Part shown: positions 25,174-35,461 of the stretch, piece after piece
Numbering within the stretch: position 1 is the first letter of the stretch
Layout of the letters: every line of letters starts with the position of its first letter
NCBI RefSeq assembly: GCF_014904815.1
Contig: NZ_JACZFR010000028.1
Coordinates: 62,001-126,000 of the forward strand
Length of the DNA stretch: 64,000 nt
Origin: Microbulbifer taiwanensis
GTDB taxonomy: Bacteria > Pseudomonadota > Gammaproteobacteria > Pseudomonadales > Cellvibrionaceae
Direction: 5' to 3'
Position numbers and translations under genes: made by a program
Notes under the pieces: model-generated
Told to the model about the DNA's origin: nothing
Seen by the model: only the letters and a program-made list of their open reading frames with translations
Databases searched by the model: none

Positions 25174-26049
25174 TCAGAGGCTGCGCAGATACTGCCCCGG
25201 CGTTACGCCGAAATGCCGCTTGAAGTGCGCGGCGAAATGGCTCTGGTGCGCAAAGCCACAGAGCCCGGCCACCTCCACCTGGGCGCTACCCTGTTCCAGC
25301 AACTCCCGCCCGCGCTCTACCCGCACCTTGTTCACGTACTGGTGCGGCGTCAGGCCGGTGCTGATCTTGAACATACGCGCGAAATGAAAGCGGCTGAGGC
25401 CGGCAGTCTGCGCCAGTGCATCCAGGTTCAGCGCTTCGCCGAAGTGCGCCTGGATATGATCCCGCACGGCGTTGTACTGGCGCCGGCTGAGTCCGCCCTT
25501 CAACGGGCCCGTCAAACCATTCGGTTTCACGTAGCTGCGAATCAGCTGCCCCATCAGTTCGTAGGCTCCCTGCTGCAACAGCAGCCGCTCGCCGCCCGCC
25601 ACCCAGGGCGTATGCAACAGTACCCTGCAGGCGGCGTTGATCTGCGGGTTTTCGAAGAAGGTCAGGTCCGGCAATTGCACCCGACGAGGATCGCAATCGA
25701 AGGACTCCAACGCAAAGTGCCGCAGGCCGGCATCGGAAATATACAGATGGACAAATTCCTGGTACTGGCCCACTTCCCACTCGGAATCCTGGGTCGCCGG
25801 CATCAGGCACAGCTTGTCCGGCGCGCCGAAGCCGCGCCCCGAGTTGCGTCCGTCCAGGCGCCGGGTGCCGTAACCGCCGCGCAGGTACAGGCTCAGCGTG
25901 TGGTGGGCCACCCGATGGTAGTGGACATGGACATCGCGGTTGCTCCACAGCGCCAGGGACAGGTCCAGGTTCAGGTCGCAGTGGTTCAGGCGCCTGGCAC
26001 CGGCGCCGTCGAGCACCTGCTGCACCGTGGCTGCCACCGGCTTCGCCAT
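25174..26049 (-). CDS. AraC-family transcriptional regulator
   Basis: 291 residues from ATG at 26047-26049 (GGAGG six bases upstream); a TTG six codons earlier is less likely. The N-terminal cupin-like sensing half is followed by the two-HTH AraC domain: 'LNLDALAQTAGLSRFHFARMFKISTGLTPHQYVNKVRVERGRELLEQG' and 'VEVAGLCGFAHQSHFAAHFKRHFGVTPGQYL'. It is divergent from the EamA transporter (177 bases apart) and probably regulates it. Confidence 0.92.
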   Translation of the reverse strand: MAKPVAATVQQVLDGAGARRLNHCDLNLDLSLALWSNRDVHVHYHRVAHHTLSLYLRGGYGTRRLDGRNSGRGFGAPDKLCLMPATQDSEWEVGQYQEFVHLYISDAGLRHFALESFDCDPRRVQLPDLTFFENPQINAACRVLLHTPWVAGGERLLLQQGAYELMGQLIRSYVKPNGLTGPLKGGLSRRQYNAVRDHIQAHFGEALNLDALAQTAGLSRFHFARMFKISTGLTPHQYVNKVRVERGRELLEQGSAQVEVAGLCGFAHQSHFAAHFKRHFGVTPGQYLRSL

Positions 26050-26226
26050 ACACCGACCTCCAGACAATCTTCCTCTACAGAGAATAAGCTAATCGCAAAG
26101 CCACCGCGGGACAATTGCCCGGGCACAAAAAGCGCAAGAATCTGCTAAACAGCGCAACTTCCTGTGCGACCCGTATGGTCACCGCCACTAAGCTCTACTC
26201 CCGATAGCAGTATTGAGGAGTCATCC

Positions 26227-27144
26227 ATGAACCTGTTCCTGTACGCGAGCACCGTGGTGCTCTGGGGCACCACCTGGATCGCCATCCATTTCCAGCTCGG
26301 CGAGGTACCGGTGCTGGTGTCGGCCTTCTACCGCTTCGCCATCGCCGGCGCCCTCTTCCTGCCGGTACTGATCTTGCTGCGCGGCGTGCAGAAGACCGGC
26401 CCGCGCGACCACGGCTTCTTCCTGCTACAGGGCGGCTGCCTCTTCTCACTCAACTTTATCTGTTTCTACACCGCCAGTCAGTACATAGTCAGCGGCCTTA
26501 TCTCGGTGGTGTTTTCCGCAGCGATTCTGTTCAATGCACTGAACAACCGCCTGCTGTGGAAGGAGCGCGCCGAGCCCGGCGTCTACCTGGCCGCGCTGCT
26601 GGGAATCGCCGGGCTGGTGTTACTGTTCTGGGATTCCATCGCCGGCGGCCGTTTCGATAGTGACGCGGCACTGGGACTGGGGCTGTCGCTGCTGGGGACC
26701 TACTTCTTCTCCCTCGGCAATATGGTTTCGGTGCGCCACTCGAAACGCGGCCTCAAGCCCTGGACCAGCAACGCCTATGCGATGATCTATGGCGCGCTGA
26801 TTCTGCTCGCCTGCGTTCTTGTCACGGATACCCAATGGAAACTGGACACCAGCCCTGTCTACCTGGGCAGCCTGCTGTACCTGGCGATTCCCGGGTCCAT
26901 CCTCGGCTTTACCGCCTACCTGAGCCTGGTGGGCCGCATAGGCGCCAACCGCGCCGCCTATGCGACGGTGCTGTTCCCGATCGTCGCCCTGAGCCTGTCG
27001 GCCTGGTTCGAGGGTTATCGCTGGAGCGCGACCAGCTTTGCCGGTCTGTTCCTGGTGTTGCTGGGGAATACGGTTTCTCTGGGTGGATTCAGGGTTCTCG
27101 GACAGTGGAGACTGCGGCCTGATCGGAAGAGAATTCCCTTGTAG
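26227..27144 (+). CDS. EamA/DMT-family metabolite exporter
   Basis: 305 residues from ATG at 26227 (GAGGAG upstream). About ten membrane segments in two EamA repeats: first 'VVLWGTTWIAIHFQLGEVPVLVSAFYRFAIAGALFLP', second 'GSILGFTAYLSLVGRIGANRAAYATVLFPIVALSLS'. DMT transporters of this type export amino acids or other small metabolites. The divergent AraC regulator suggests induction by the transported compound (inference). Confidence 0.9.
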   Translation: MNLFLYASTVVLWGTTWIAIHFQLGEVPVLVSAFYRFAIAGALFLPVLILLRGVQKTGPRDHGFFLLQGGCLFSLNFICFYTASQYIVSGLISVVFSAAILFNALNNRLLWKERAEPGVYLAALLGIAGLVLLFWDSIAGGRFDSDAALGLGLSLLGTYFFSLGNMVSVRHSKRGLKPWTSNAYAMIYGALILLACVLVTDTQWKLDTSPVYLGSLLYLAIPGSILGFTAYLSLVGRIGANRAAYATVLFPIVALSLSAWFEGYRWSATSFAGLFLVLLGNTVSLGGFRVLGQWRLRPDRKRIPL

Positions 27145-27160
27145 GGGCGAAGGTGCAGTG

Positions 27161-27177
27161 GGCGGCCGTTGGCCGCC
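27161..27177. terminator. Hairpin between convergent genes
   Basis: GGCGGCC-GTT-GGCCGCC, a 7-bp stem between the EamA gene and the convergent histidine kinase gene. No T-tract, so its terminator role is uncertain. Confidence 0.4.
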
Positions 27178-27202
27178 ATGCCGAGCTGGAGCTCCCAGGC
27201 GG

Positions 27203-28549
27203 TTACAGGGTCGCCCTGATCTCAGTGCCACCCTCGGGTCGCGGCGTCGCAGTGATTTCGCCCTCGTAGCTCTCGACGATATCCACGACCACGGCCAGGC
27301 CTATACCCTGCCCCGGCTGCTGCTGGTCGGCGCGCACTCCGCGCTGGGTAACTTTTCGCCACTGCGCCTCGTCGAGTCCGGAGCCATTGTCGGCGACGCT
27401 GACCTGCAGCTTGCGCCCGTCGCTGGCATTGCGAATATCCACGCTGAGCTCGCCGGCGCCGTACTTGTAGCCGTTGTCCAGCAGATTGCCGAGCAGCTCC
27501 ATCAGGTCGCCCTCGTCGCCATAGAAGAGGGTGCTTTCGTCACAGGCAAGTTGCACTTCGGCGGGTTTGTCCCGGTAGACTTTCTCCAGTGCATCGAGGA
27601 TTTTCCGCACCAGCGGTGCCACCGGTACGCCGCGTAGAATCGACTTGGGCGAAGAGGTGACGGCGCGGCCCAGCTGGTAGCTGATAATGCTGTCCATACG
27701 CTGCACCTGTTCGATCAGTGTCTCGTAGGCGGTGCGGGCATCGCTGGAGAAATTCAGCCCTTTCAGCACTGCCAAGGGCGTCTTCAGGCTGTGGGCCAGG
27801 TCCGCCAGTGTGTGCCGGGTTTTCTCCCGCTGGCGGCGTTCGTTTTCGATCAGTAGGTTGAGGTTGTCGGTCAGCGGCCGCAGCTCCCGCGGGAACCTGC
27901 CCTCCAGCCGGTCACTGCCGCCGCGCTGCATCTCCTGCCGCGCGCGGGCCACGGGGCGCAACGGTGCCAGGCCCCCGCGCCACACCAGCCACCGGGCCAC
28001 TACGAGTAGCAGGGCGCCGAGACCCAGCCAGCGCCACAGGGTCGAGCGATACTGCTCCAACTGGGCGCGCAGCGGTGCCGCATCTTCCAGCACCACAAAG
28101 GTGAACTGGTTTTCGTTGTCCAGGCCCCAGGCCACCCCCTGGCGAAAACTGGTATAGCGGCCGGCGTCGCCGGGTAGTCTCACCTGGCCGAAGGCCTGGC
28201 GCCCCTGGGGCAGCGGGTGCGACGGCAGCTGCGGCACCGCCAGCGAGGATTCGGAACGCCAGATAACCCGGCCGCGCTGGTCGGTGACTGCGCCAATCAG
28301 GCCTGAGTCCGGCTGGTTGAAACGCTGCTCCGGCAGCACCGGCGGAAAGCGCAGTCTGTCGCCGTCCGGCTCCGCCACCGCCAGCAGCGTGTAGACGTAC
28401 AGCTGCAGCTCGCGCTGTTTGGCCTCGTCGAGGGAGGAGCGGTAGGCGTGCTCCAGCACGCCGGAAAAAAACAGCAGAAAGCCGACCAGTACCAGACTGG
28501 TCACCAGGGACAGGCGCCCCTTGAGGGAGTTGAGTCGGGACGAGAGCAC
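27203..28549 (-). CDS. PhoQ-like sensor histidine kinase
   Basis: 448 residues. TM1 at about 14-32, a periplasmic sensor to about 170, TM2 at about 173-190, then HAMP. The H-box 'LADLAHSLKTPLAVLKGL' carries the phospho-acceptor His253, followed by an ATPase domain with 'ELLGNLLDNGYKYG' (N-box) and 'VADNGSGL'. The H-box form and the non-canonical dimerisation domain resemble PhoQ. The signal may be a divalent cation or peptide, by family analogy only. Downstream of its response regulator by 17 bases. Confidence 0.9.
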   Translation of the reverse strand: MLSSRLNSLKGRLSLVTSLVLVGFLLFFSGVLEHAYRSSLDEAKQRELQLYVYTLLAVAEPDGDRLRFPPVLPEQRFNQPDSGLIGAVTDQRGRVIWRSESSLAVPQLPSHPLPQGRQAFGQVRLPGDAGRYTSFRQGVAWGLDNENQFTFVVLEDAAPLRAQLEQYRSTLWRWLGLGALLLVVARWLVWRGGLAPLRPVARARQEMQRGGSDRLEGRFPRELRPLTDNLNLLIENERRQREKTRHTLADLAHSLKTPLAVLKGLNFSSDARTAYETLIEQVQRMDSIISYQLGRAVTSSPKSILRGVPVAPLVRKILDALEKVYRDKPAEVQLACDESTLFYGDEGDLMELLGNLLDNGYKYGAGELSVDIRNASDGRKLQVSVADNGSGLDEAQWRKVTQRGVRADQQQPGQGIGLAVVVDIVESYEGEITATPRPEGGTEIRATL

Positions 28550-28566
28550 CGAAACTGCGCCCCTGC

Positions 28567-29241
28567 TTACTGCGGCGCGACGAAGCGGTAGCCGCGACCG
28601 CGCAGTGTCTCAATGGGTTTCAGCTGCGCCGCCGCATCGATTTTCTTGCGCAGGCGGCCGATAAATACCTCGATCACATTGCTGTCGCGGTCGCAATCCT
28701 GCTCATAGATATGTTCGGTCAGTGTGGTCTTGGACACCACCTCATCCGGGTGCAGCATCAGGTATTCCAGCACCTTGTACTCGAAGGAAGTCAATTCCAG
28801 CTCGGTGTTGGCCACGGTCACCCGTTGCGAGCTGGTATCCAGTTCGATGGGACCCGCCTTGATGGTGGGAGAGGAAAAACCGGCGGAGCGGCGCACCAGC
28901 GCATTCAGCCGCGCCAGCAGCTCCTCGGTGTGGAAGGGCTTTACCAGGTAGTCGTCGCCGCCGGCCTCGAGGCCCGCCACCCGCTCCTGCCAGTGGCCGC
29001 GGGCGGTGAGGATCAGGATGGGGAAATGCTTGTCCTCGCCGCGCAGTGTCTGTATCACCTGGATGCCGTCCATTTTCGGCAGCCCCAGGTCCATCACCGC
29101 CACGTCGTAGGGGTACTCGCGGCCCAGGTAGAGCGCCTCCTCACCATCCGGCGCCTCGTCGACGGTATAGCCGGCACCGCGCAGGGATTCCGCCAGCTGC
29201 TGCCGCAGCAGCATCTCATCTTCTACCAGGAGTGCGCGCAT
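28567..29241 (-). CDS. OmpR/PhoP-type response regulator
   Basis: 224 residues: receiver domain with acidic pocket 'VEDE', phospho-acceptor Asp51 ('VMDLGLPKMDG'), switch 'LTARG' and Lys in 'YLVKPF'. A winged-helix OmpR domain follows ('LTSFEYKVLEYLMLHPDEVVSKTTLTEHIYEQDCDRDSNVIEVFIGRLRKKI'). Together with the kinase and the PepSY gene it resembles the PhoPQ arrangement common in marine gammaproteobacteria. Confidence 0.92.
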   Translation of the reverse strand: MRALLVEDEMLLRQQLAESLRGAGYTVDEAPDGEEALYLGREYPYDVAVMDLGLPKMDGIQVIQTLRGEDKHFPILILTARGHWQERVAGLEAGGDDYLVKPFHTEELLARLNALVRRSAGFSSPTIKAGPIELDTSSQRVTVANTELELTSFEYKVLEYLMLHPDEVVSKTTLTEHIYEQDCDRDSNVIEVFIGRLRKKIDAAAQLKPIETLRGRGYRFVAPQ

Positions 29242-29313
29242 CTTGTCCCCTCAAAATCTTTTGGAATCTATTTGCAACCGCGGTCGCTGCCCCGACCACT
29301 AGCGGGCCGCTCT

Positions 29314-29631
29314 CTACCGCGAGATGCGCCCGCTCTGCTTGTCCACATAGACCACATACACCTGGCTTTTATCCGACAGGCCCTTGACCCGGTACATGGG
29401 GCGGCCGTTCTTCTGCACCTCGGAAACCGCCAGAATCTTGCCGCCGTATCGCCGTTTGACGATGGACGCCGCCTGGTCGCGGGAGACTTCCTGCTTCTGG
29501 ACCCGGATAATTTCCGGTCGGAAATCCACCCTTTCAAAGACGACCCCGGCCTGCAGCGGCAGGGCAAAGCTGCCGAGCAGCAGTGCGAATACAACGGGAG
29601 TCGGCCGGAATACGGCGCGGATTAATTTCAC
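29314..29631 (-). CDS. PepSY-domain periplasmic protein
   Basis: 105 residues from GTG at 29629-29631 (AGGAG upstream), with a signal peptide ('VVFALLLGSFALPLQAG'). The mature part is one PepSY-like unit: 'EVSRDQAASIVKRRYGGKILAVSEVQKNGRPMYRVKGLSDKSQVYVVYVDKQSG'. Small PepSY proteins next to PhoPQ-type systems may modulate the sensor or act as protease inhibitors. It lies 72 bases upstream of the response regulator and is probably co-transcribed. Confidence 0.82.
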   Translation of the reverse strand: MKLIRAVFRPTPVVFALLLGSFALPLQAGVVFERVDFRPEIIRVQKQEVSRDQAASIVKRRYGGKILAVSEVQKNGRPMYRVKGLSDKSQVYVVYVDKQSGRISR

Positions 29632-29697
29632 GGTGCAGCTCCTGTGGGTACCCGGGTTTCGATCCTTCAGGGTCGATAGTTTTTGTGGCCGGACGGA

Positions 29698-30267
29698 TCA
29701 AAAGGCCGGCGAGACATCGACGCGAACCCTGATTCTATCGCCCGGGTGCTGGTCAGTGCGAGTCAGATATTCCCGCCCATTATAACGGTAACGCACGTCG
29801 TATCCGACCAGCTCGCGGTGGGTAACGAATTCGTCCACCACCTGGCAGCGCTGTTCGGTGACATACCGGGTGGGCGCACTGGCGCGGCTGATCTGGTTGC
29901 CCACCAAGGCGCCGACGGCGGCACCGGCCACGGTGGAGGCGCCGCGCTGGTGACGATAGTGGCGGTAGTGGTGGCGGCCGCGGTGGCCGCGTTTGCCGAG
30001 ATTGTTGCCGATGGCAGCGCCGATCAGGCCGCCGATCACCGTGCCCGCCGGAGAGACCGGCTGCTGGTAGGCCACCTGCTCGTCCCAGCACTGGGTGCGC
30101 GGCGTGCGTACCTGCACGTCGGTATAGATAGGGGTCACTTCGGTAACGGCGGCGTAGTCATAGCCGTCATCCGGGTAGTAACCGCTATCGCCGGCGCTGG
30201 CGCGGGCGCTGAAACCCACCAGCGCGGCCACCAGGGCACCCGCGAGAAGCTGCTTGTAGAGTTGCAT
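29698..30267 (-). CDS. Glycine-zipper 2TM envelope protein (SlyB-like)
   Basis: 189 residues from ATG at 30265-30267 (GGGAG nine bases upstream), with a signal peptide ('LAGALVAALVGFSARASA'). A glycine zipper 'AGTVIGGLIGAAIGNNLGKRG' and a second segment 'ASTVAGAAVGALVGNQISR' flank a His/Arg-rich linker; a basic C-terminal beta region follows. Likely an outer-membrane or periplasmic envelope-stability protein related to SlyB/RcnB-type 2TM proteins. A second gene of the same general type is at 37525-38235. Confidence 0.8.
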   Translation of the reverse strand: MQLYKQLLAGALVAALVGFSARASAGDSGYYPDDGYDYAAVTEVTPIYTDVQVRTPRTQCWDEQVAYQQPVSPAGTVIGGLIGAAIGNNLGKRGHRGRHHYRHYRHQRGASTVAGAAVGALVGNQISRASAPTRYVTEQRCQVVDEFVTHRELVGYDVRYRYNGREYLTRTDQHPGDRIRVRVDVSPAF

Positions 30268-30356
30268 GATCTGTCTCCCGTTGATCATCGACGGGAGCAG
30301 AGTAAGGGGGCGGGACTGAATCGAAGCTGAACTCGAGGCTGAATCAAGTGGCAACC

Positions 30357-30368
30357 GGGGGGGGGGGG
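30357..30368 (+). repeat. 12-base poly-G tract
   Basis: An uninterrupted run of 12 G on the + strand in the 287-base gap between the glycine-zipper gene and the cystine transporter gene. It is outside any supported gene, about 90 bases upstream of the glycine-zipper start. Confidence 0.8.
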
Positions 30369-30554
30369 CGACGTCCACTCGCCACAAACGACGGGGGCAA
30401 TCCCGAGCCGCTGCCTGCGCAGGCGCCGGTGCTGCTTCGGGGGCAGGTGGCGCCGCCTCCCCGCCACATTGCGCCGCCGGCCCCGCGGCCGCCCCTGGAA
30501 GCCGATCGACACCGTCTTTCACTTAGGAGCGGGTGACAGTCGGGGCAAAGGTTG

Positions 30555-31919
30555 TCAGCCCTCGATAATTTCCGGCCCGGGGACTTCCTCCCCCAGCCAG
30601 CGCTGGGTCACGGTGCCCGCGGTCATGGCCCCGTTGACGTTCAGGGCCGTGCGCGCCATATCGATCAGCGGCTCCACGGAGATCAGCAGCGCGGCGATGG
30701 TCACCGGCAGGCCCATGGCCGGCAGCACCACCAGTGCGGCGAAGGTAGCCCCGCCCCCGACGCCGGCGATACCGAAGGAACTGATCACCACCACTGCCAC
30801 CAGGGTGGCCAGCCACACTGGGTCCAGCACATCGATGCCCATGGGCACTGCCACCATCACCGCCAGCATCGCCGGGTAGATACCGGCGCAGCCGTTCTGG
30901 CCGATGGTGGCGCCGAAGGAGGCAGAGAAGTTGGCGATGGCCGGTGAATTACGCAACTCATCAACCTGGGTCTCCACATTGAGCGGAATGGTGGCGGCAC
31001 TGGAGCGGGAGCTGAAGGCGAATACCAGCACCGGCCACACCTTGGCGAAATAGTGCAGTGGGCTTATGCCGTTCACCAGCAGCAGCAGGCCGTGCACCAG
31101 GAACATCAGTGCGATGGCTGCGAAAGAGGCCACGACGAAACTGAACAGGTTCAGGATATCCGCCCAGCTGGAATTGGCGATCAGGCTCGCCACCAGGGCC
31201 ATGACCCCATAGGGGGTGAATGCCATTACCAGGCGCACCAGTTTCATGATCCACACCTGGGCGACGTGGACAAAGGTTTCTATCTGCGCGCCCTCTTCGG
31301 GAAATTCCCGGCGCACCGCCAGTGCCGCCAACCCCAACAACACGGCAAAGACAACCACCGCAATGACCGAGGTATCGCGGGCTCCGGTCAGATCGAAGAA
31401 AATGTTTTTCGGGATAAAGGAAGTCAGCATGGCCGGAATACTCAGGTCTGTGACCCTGCCGATACGCTCGTTCAGCACCTCCACCCGCGCCGCCTCCCGC
31501 GCGCCCTCCACCAATCCGGCGGCGGACAGGTCGAACAACAGCGCCATACTCACACCGATCAGCGCCGCTATCGCCGTGGTGCCGAGCAGGACCGCCAGCA
31601 CCGACACGCTGATCTTGCCCAGGGCCTGGGTGTGGCTCACCTTGACCACCGCGGCGAGGATCGAGATAAGCACCAGGGGCATCACCAGCAGGTGCAGCAG
31701 ATTGACGTAACTGTCGCCGAGCATCTCTATCCACGGCAACACCTGCGCGGGCACTGCGCCCCAGCCCCGCGCCAGCTGCAGCAGGCCACCGAACAGCAAG
31801 CCAAGCAACAAGCCGGCAAATACCGCCGGCGCCAGCGATTCCCGACTCCTGTGCCAAAGGTGCAGCGGCCAGAGCAGGAAAACAAAAAAAAGCAGCAGAA
31901 GTAGCGAACTGAAGTGCAT
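30555..31919 (-). CDS. tcyP: L-cystine / dicarboxylate:cation symporter (TcyP-like)
   Basis: 454 residues in the DAACS (SLC1-type) symporter fold. Motifs: 'HLLVMPLVLISILAAVVKV', 'SIPAMLTSFIPKNIFFDLTGARDTSVIAVVVFAVLLGLA', 'FSSRSSAATIPLNVETQVDEL', 'FSASFGATIGQNGCAGIYPAMLAVMVA', 'ALLISVEPLIDMARTALNVNGAMTAGTVTQRWLG'. The N-terminal transmembrane extension and the motif spelling are closest to TcyP/YdjN cystine transporters, not GltP. It should import cystine with Na+ or H+. A short AT-rich palindrome (TTATAG-TT-CTATAA at about 32002-32015) upstream may be promoter or operator. Confidence 0.85.
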   Translation of the reverse strand: MHFSSLLLLLFFVFLLWPLHLWHRSRESLAPAVFAGLLLGLLFGGLLQLARGWGAVPAQVLPWIEMLGDSYVNLLHLLVMPLVLISILAAVVKVSHTQALGKISVSVLAVLLGTTAIAALIGVSMALLFDLSAAGLVEGAREAARVEVLNERIGRVTDLSIPAMLTSFIPKNIFFDLTGARDTSVIAVVVFAVLLGLAALAVRREFPEEGAQIETFVHVAQVWIMKLVRLVMAFTPYGVMALVASLIANSSWADILNLFSFVVASFAAIALMFLVHGLLLLVNGISPLHYFAKVWPVLVFAFSSRSSAATIPLNVETQVDELRNSPAIANFSASFGATIGQNGCAGIYPAMLAVMVAVPMGIDVLDPVWLATLVAVVVISSFGIAGVGGGATFAALVVLPAMGLPVTIAALLISVEPLIDMARTALNVNGAMTAGTVTQRWLGEEVPGPEIIEG

Positions 31920-32021
31920 ATTTAGCGGGTCCCGCCCAGGGCAAAACTGAAAGGTGGCGGCATGCTAACAGCGGCGCGCCTATCCCTTATAGTTGCTTTT
32001 GTTATAGTTCTATAAGCGCCA

Positions 32022-32522
32022 CTATTTCACGGCGGCTTCCAGGCTCTCGACCGTCTGCGGTCCTACCAGCGTCCGCAGCCAGCGGCCATCGGCGCCGACT
32101 ATAAACGTTGTCGGCAGCACTTCCGGCTTCTCCTGCCCCCAGCGCCCCGCCGGCTCGGCGATCAGCACCGGGAACTCGATTCCCATTTTTTTTGCCTGCT
32201 CCGCAGTGCGCTCCGCGGGCAGTTGATCGTAATTGATGCCGACGACCATCAAGTCGTCCCTGCCGCGGACGACCTGGTTCAGCTCTGGAATTTCCTCCCG
32301 GCAGGGCTTGCACCACTCGGCCCAGTAATTGACCAGTAAGACCTTGCCACTGATATCTACGGATTTTCCATCGACCGCTAACAGTTGATCGGGGCTGCGG
32401 TCACAGCCGCTTATTGCGGCGACTAACCACAGACAGGCTGCCCACCGTATCGTCCTCGGCTTTCGCCTTGCCACTGGCTGAACCACGCTTGCCACTCCCG
32501 CGTTTGCTTTTGTTTTTGTCAT
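32022..32522 (-). CDS. TlpA/ResA-like thioredoxin-fold lipoprotein
   Basis: 166 residues from ATG at 32520-32522 (AGGGAATAAGG just upstream). The lipobox 'LVAAISGC' predicts lipidation at Cys40 after an unusually long basic leader. The thioredoxin fold follows, with active site 'YWAEWCKPCREEIPEL' (Cys71, Cys74) and the cis-Pro region 'VLPTTFIVGADG'. It is expected to reduce periplasmic disulfides, for example in cytochrome c maturation or for a client of its own. The first 122 bases overlap the 3' end of the YihY gene in another frame, which is more than usual. Confidence 0.85.
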   Translation of the reverse strand: MTKTKANAGVASVVQPVARRKPRTIRWAACLWLVAAISGCDRSPDQLLAVDGKSVDISGKVLLVNYWAEWCKPCREEIPELNQVVRGRDDLMVVGINYDQLPAERTAEQAKKMGIEFPVLIAEPAGRWGQEKPEVLPTTFIVGADGRWLRTLVGPQTVESLEAAVK

Positions 32523-33801
32523 CCTTATTCCCTGCATCATCACCAGACGCCGCAGTGCCATCTTCCTGTCTGCCCGCCGACTCCTGATCCAGAGCCTGGC
32601 GAAACAGCTCGCCCAGATCCAGAGACAGTTTTTCGCCGGCAAATTGCTGCGAATCCGCGAAACGCTGTTCGACCTCTGCGTACCAGGGTTTACCGTGCAG
32701 CTCGCGGTGGCTGTATTCGGGGATGGGAGCCGGGTTCAGCCACTTGGTCAACTCCATTAACGAAATGGAATCCAGATCCCGCAGCAGCACATAGTCGTTG
32801 CGTTCCGTCTGGGTGACCAGTTTGTGGTCCTGCAGAACCTGGCGTATACGCCGCCACTGGGCCGGTTTGATGCCCGCGCGGGAAATGTCCTGCTCCCGCA
32901 GCGGCTGGCCGCGCTGGTATTTCTTGAAGAACTCCCACAGCAGCACCAGGGTTGCCACCACGTCCGAGTACTTCCGGCCCTGGGTGGCCGCGTGATAGGC
33001 AGACAGGGTGCGCACCAGCACACAGCCCGCCAGCACTATCATCCACATCAGGTAGATCCAGATCAGGAACAGCGGTACAAAGGCGAAGGCCCCGTATATG
33101 GCCTGCACAGAGCTGCGCGCAACAATCGCACCGAACAGGATTTTCGCCACTTCAAATGCAAAGGCGGCCACCACACCGCCCACCAGGCCGTGGCGCAGCG
33201 GCACGCGGCAGTTGGGCACGGCGATAAAAAGCAGGGTAAAAGCGATGGCGGTAAACATCCACGGCAGCACCCGCAGCAGTATCGGCAAGAGGCCCAGGGT
33301 GTCTCCTTCCGGCAGGAACATTTTCTGCGAGAAGAGGAAAGTGGAAGCCGCAAAACCGGCGCCGACCAGGATCGGGCCCAGGCTCAGGATGGCCCAGTAG
33401 AGCAGGAAACTGGAGACGCCGCTGCGCCCGCGGGGAATATCCCAGATGGCATTGAAGGTTCCCTCGATATTGCGCAGCATCAGGCCCGCGGTCACCAGCA
33501 GTATGGCAATACCAGCGCCGGTCAGGCGCTGGGCCTGGGAGGAAAAGCTGCTGATGTACTCCTGCACCTCGCGCCCGCTCTCCGGCACAAAGTGGGAGAA
33601 AATCTGCTCCTGCAGCCTGCTCTCCAGACCGGCAAAATCCGGGAACAGCGACAGCATCGCATAGCTGACCGTCACCAGCGGCACAATGGCGAACAGTGTC
33701 ATATAGGTGAGCGCCGCCGCGCTCTGGCGGCAGTTCTTTTCGTTGAACAGCGTCCACAGGGAGGTGAAGAAGCGACGCCAGCGGTGCACCATTTCCGTCA
33801 T
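32401..33801 (-). CDS. YihY/BrkB-family inner membrane protein
   Basis: 466 residues. The N-terminal ~280 residues form the YihY (formerly 'RNase BN') polytopic domain: 'FNEKNCRQSAAALTYMTLFAIVPLVTVSYAML', 'GLMLRNIEGTFNAIWDIPRGRSG', 'AVPNCRVPLRHGLVGGVVAAFAFEVAK', 'VLVRTLSAYHA'. A cytosolic helical domain and a charged, Lys/Gly/Ser-rich tail (about 410-466) follow. The transport-like role is undefined. The 3' end overlaps the TlpA-like gene by 122 bases, so the tail is encoded by the overlap. ATG at 33799-33801 has GGAAAT upstream. Confidence 0.9.
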   Translation of the reverse strand: MTEMVHRWRRFFTSLWTLFNEKNCRQSAAALTYMTLFAIVPLVTVSYAMLSLFPDFAGLESRLQEQIFSHFVPESGREVQEYISSFSSQAQRLTGAGIAILLVTAGLMLRNIEGTFNAIWDIPRGRSGVSSFLLYWAILSLGPILVGAGFAASTFLFSQKMFLPEGDTLGLLPILLRVLPWMFTAIAFTLLFIAVPNCRVPLRHGLVGGVVAAFAFEVAKILFGAIVARSSVQAIYGAFAFVPLFLIWIYLMWMIVLAGCVLVRTLSAYHAATQGRKYSDVVATLVLLWEFFKKYQRGQPLREQDISRAGIKPAQWRRIRQVLQDHKLVTQTERNDYVLLRDLDSISLMELTKWLNPAPIPEYSHRELHGKPWYAEVEQRFADSQQFAGEKLSLDLGELFRQALDQESAGRQEDGTAASGDDAGNKDDKNKSKRGSGKRGSASGKAKAEDDTVGSLSVVSRRNKRL

Positions 33802-33995
33802 GGATATTTCCGTTTTTTTCTTGTGCAGTTGGCGAGTTCAGATCCTGAGACCGGGCAACGTGACAACGCCGATGCGCAGGCGCCGACGCAGCCCCGAAGC
33901 TGTAACAAGGTCCAGAACAACCAGGCCCGACGGGAAATGAACTCTCAAACCTTATTCGGTTAGAATACGCCAAACCTTAACAGGATACCGCCATA

Positions 33996-35322
<1,327 letters not shown>

Positions 35323-35461
35323 AACCCGGGCGCAATTGCGCGAGCTACAGGTCGGTGGCGGCCCTTCGCGTCTGGCATAGGATCTAATTTGCCACTTACG
35401 TCTTGAGCCCACTGACGCCAATTGATTCCAACATGCAAACTGCACCAAGGAGTGTTGAGGT

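Noticed and set aside
29698-30522. Longer 274-codon form of the glycine-zipper protein
   Set aside because: The extra N-terminus is Pro/Ala/Arg-rich shadow sequence through the poly-G gap; the ATG at 30267 has an RBS and signal peptide.
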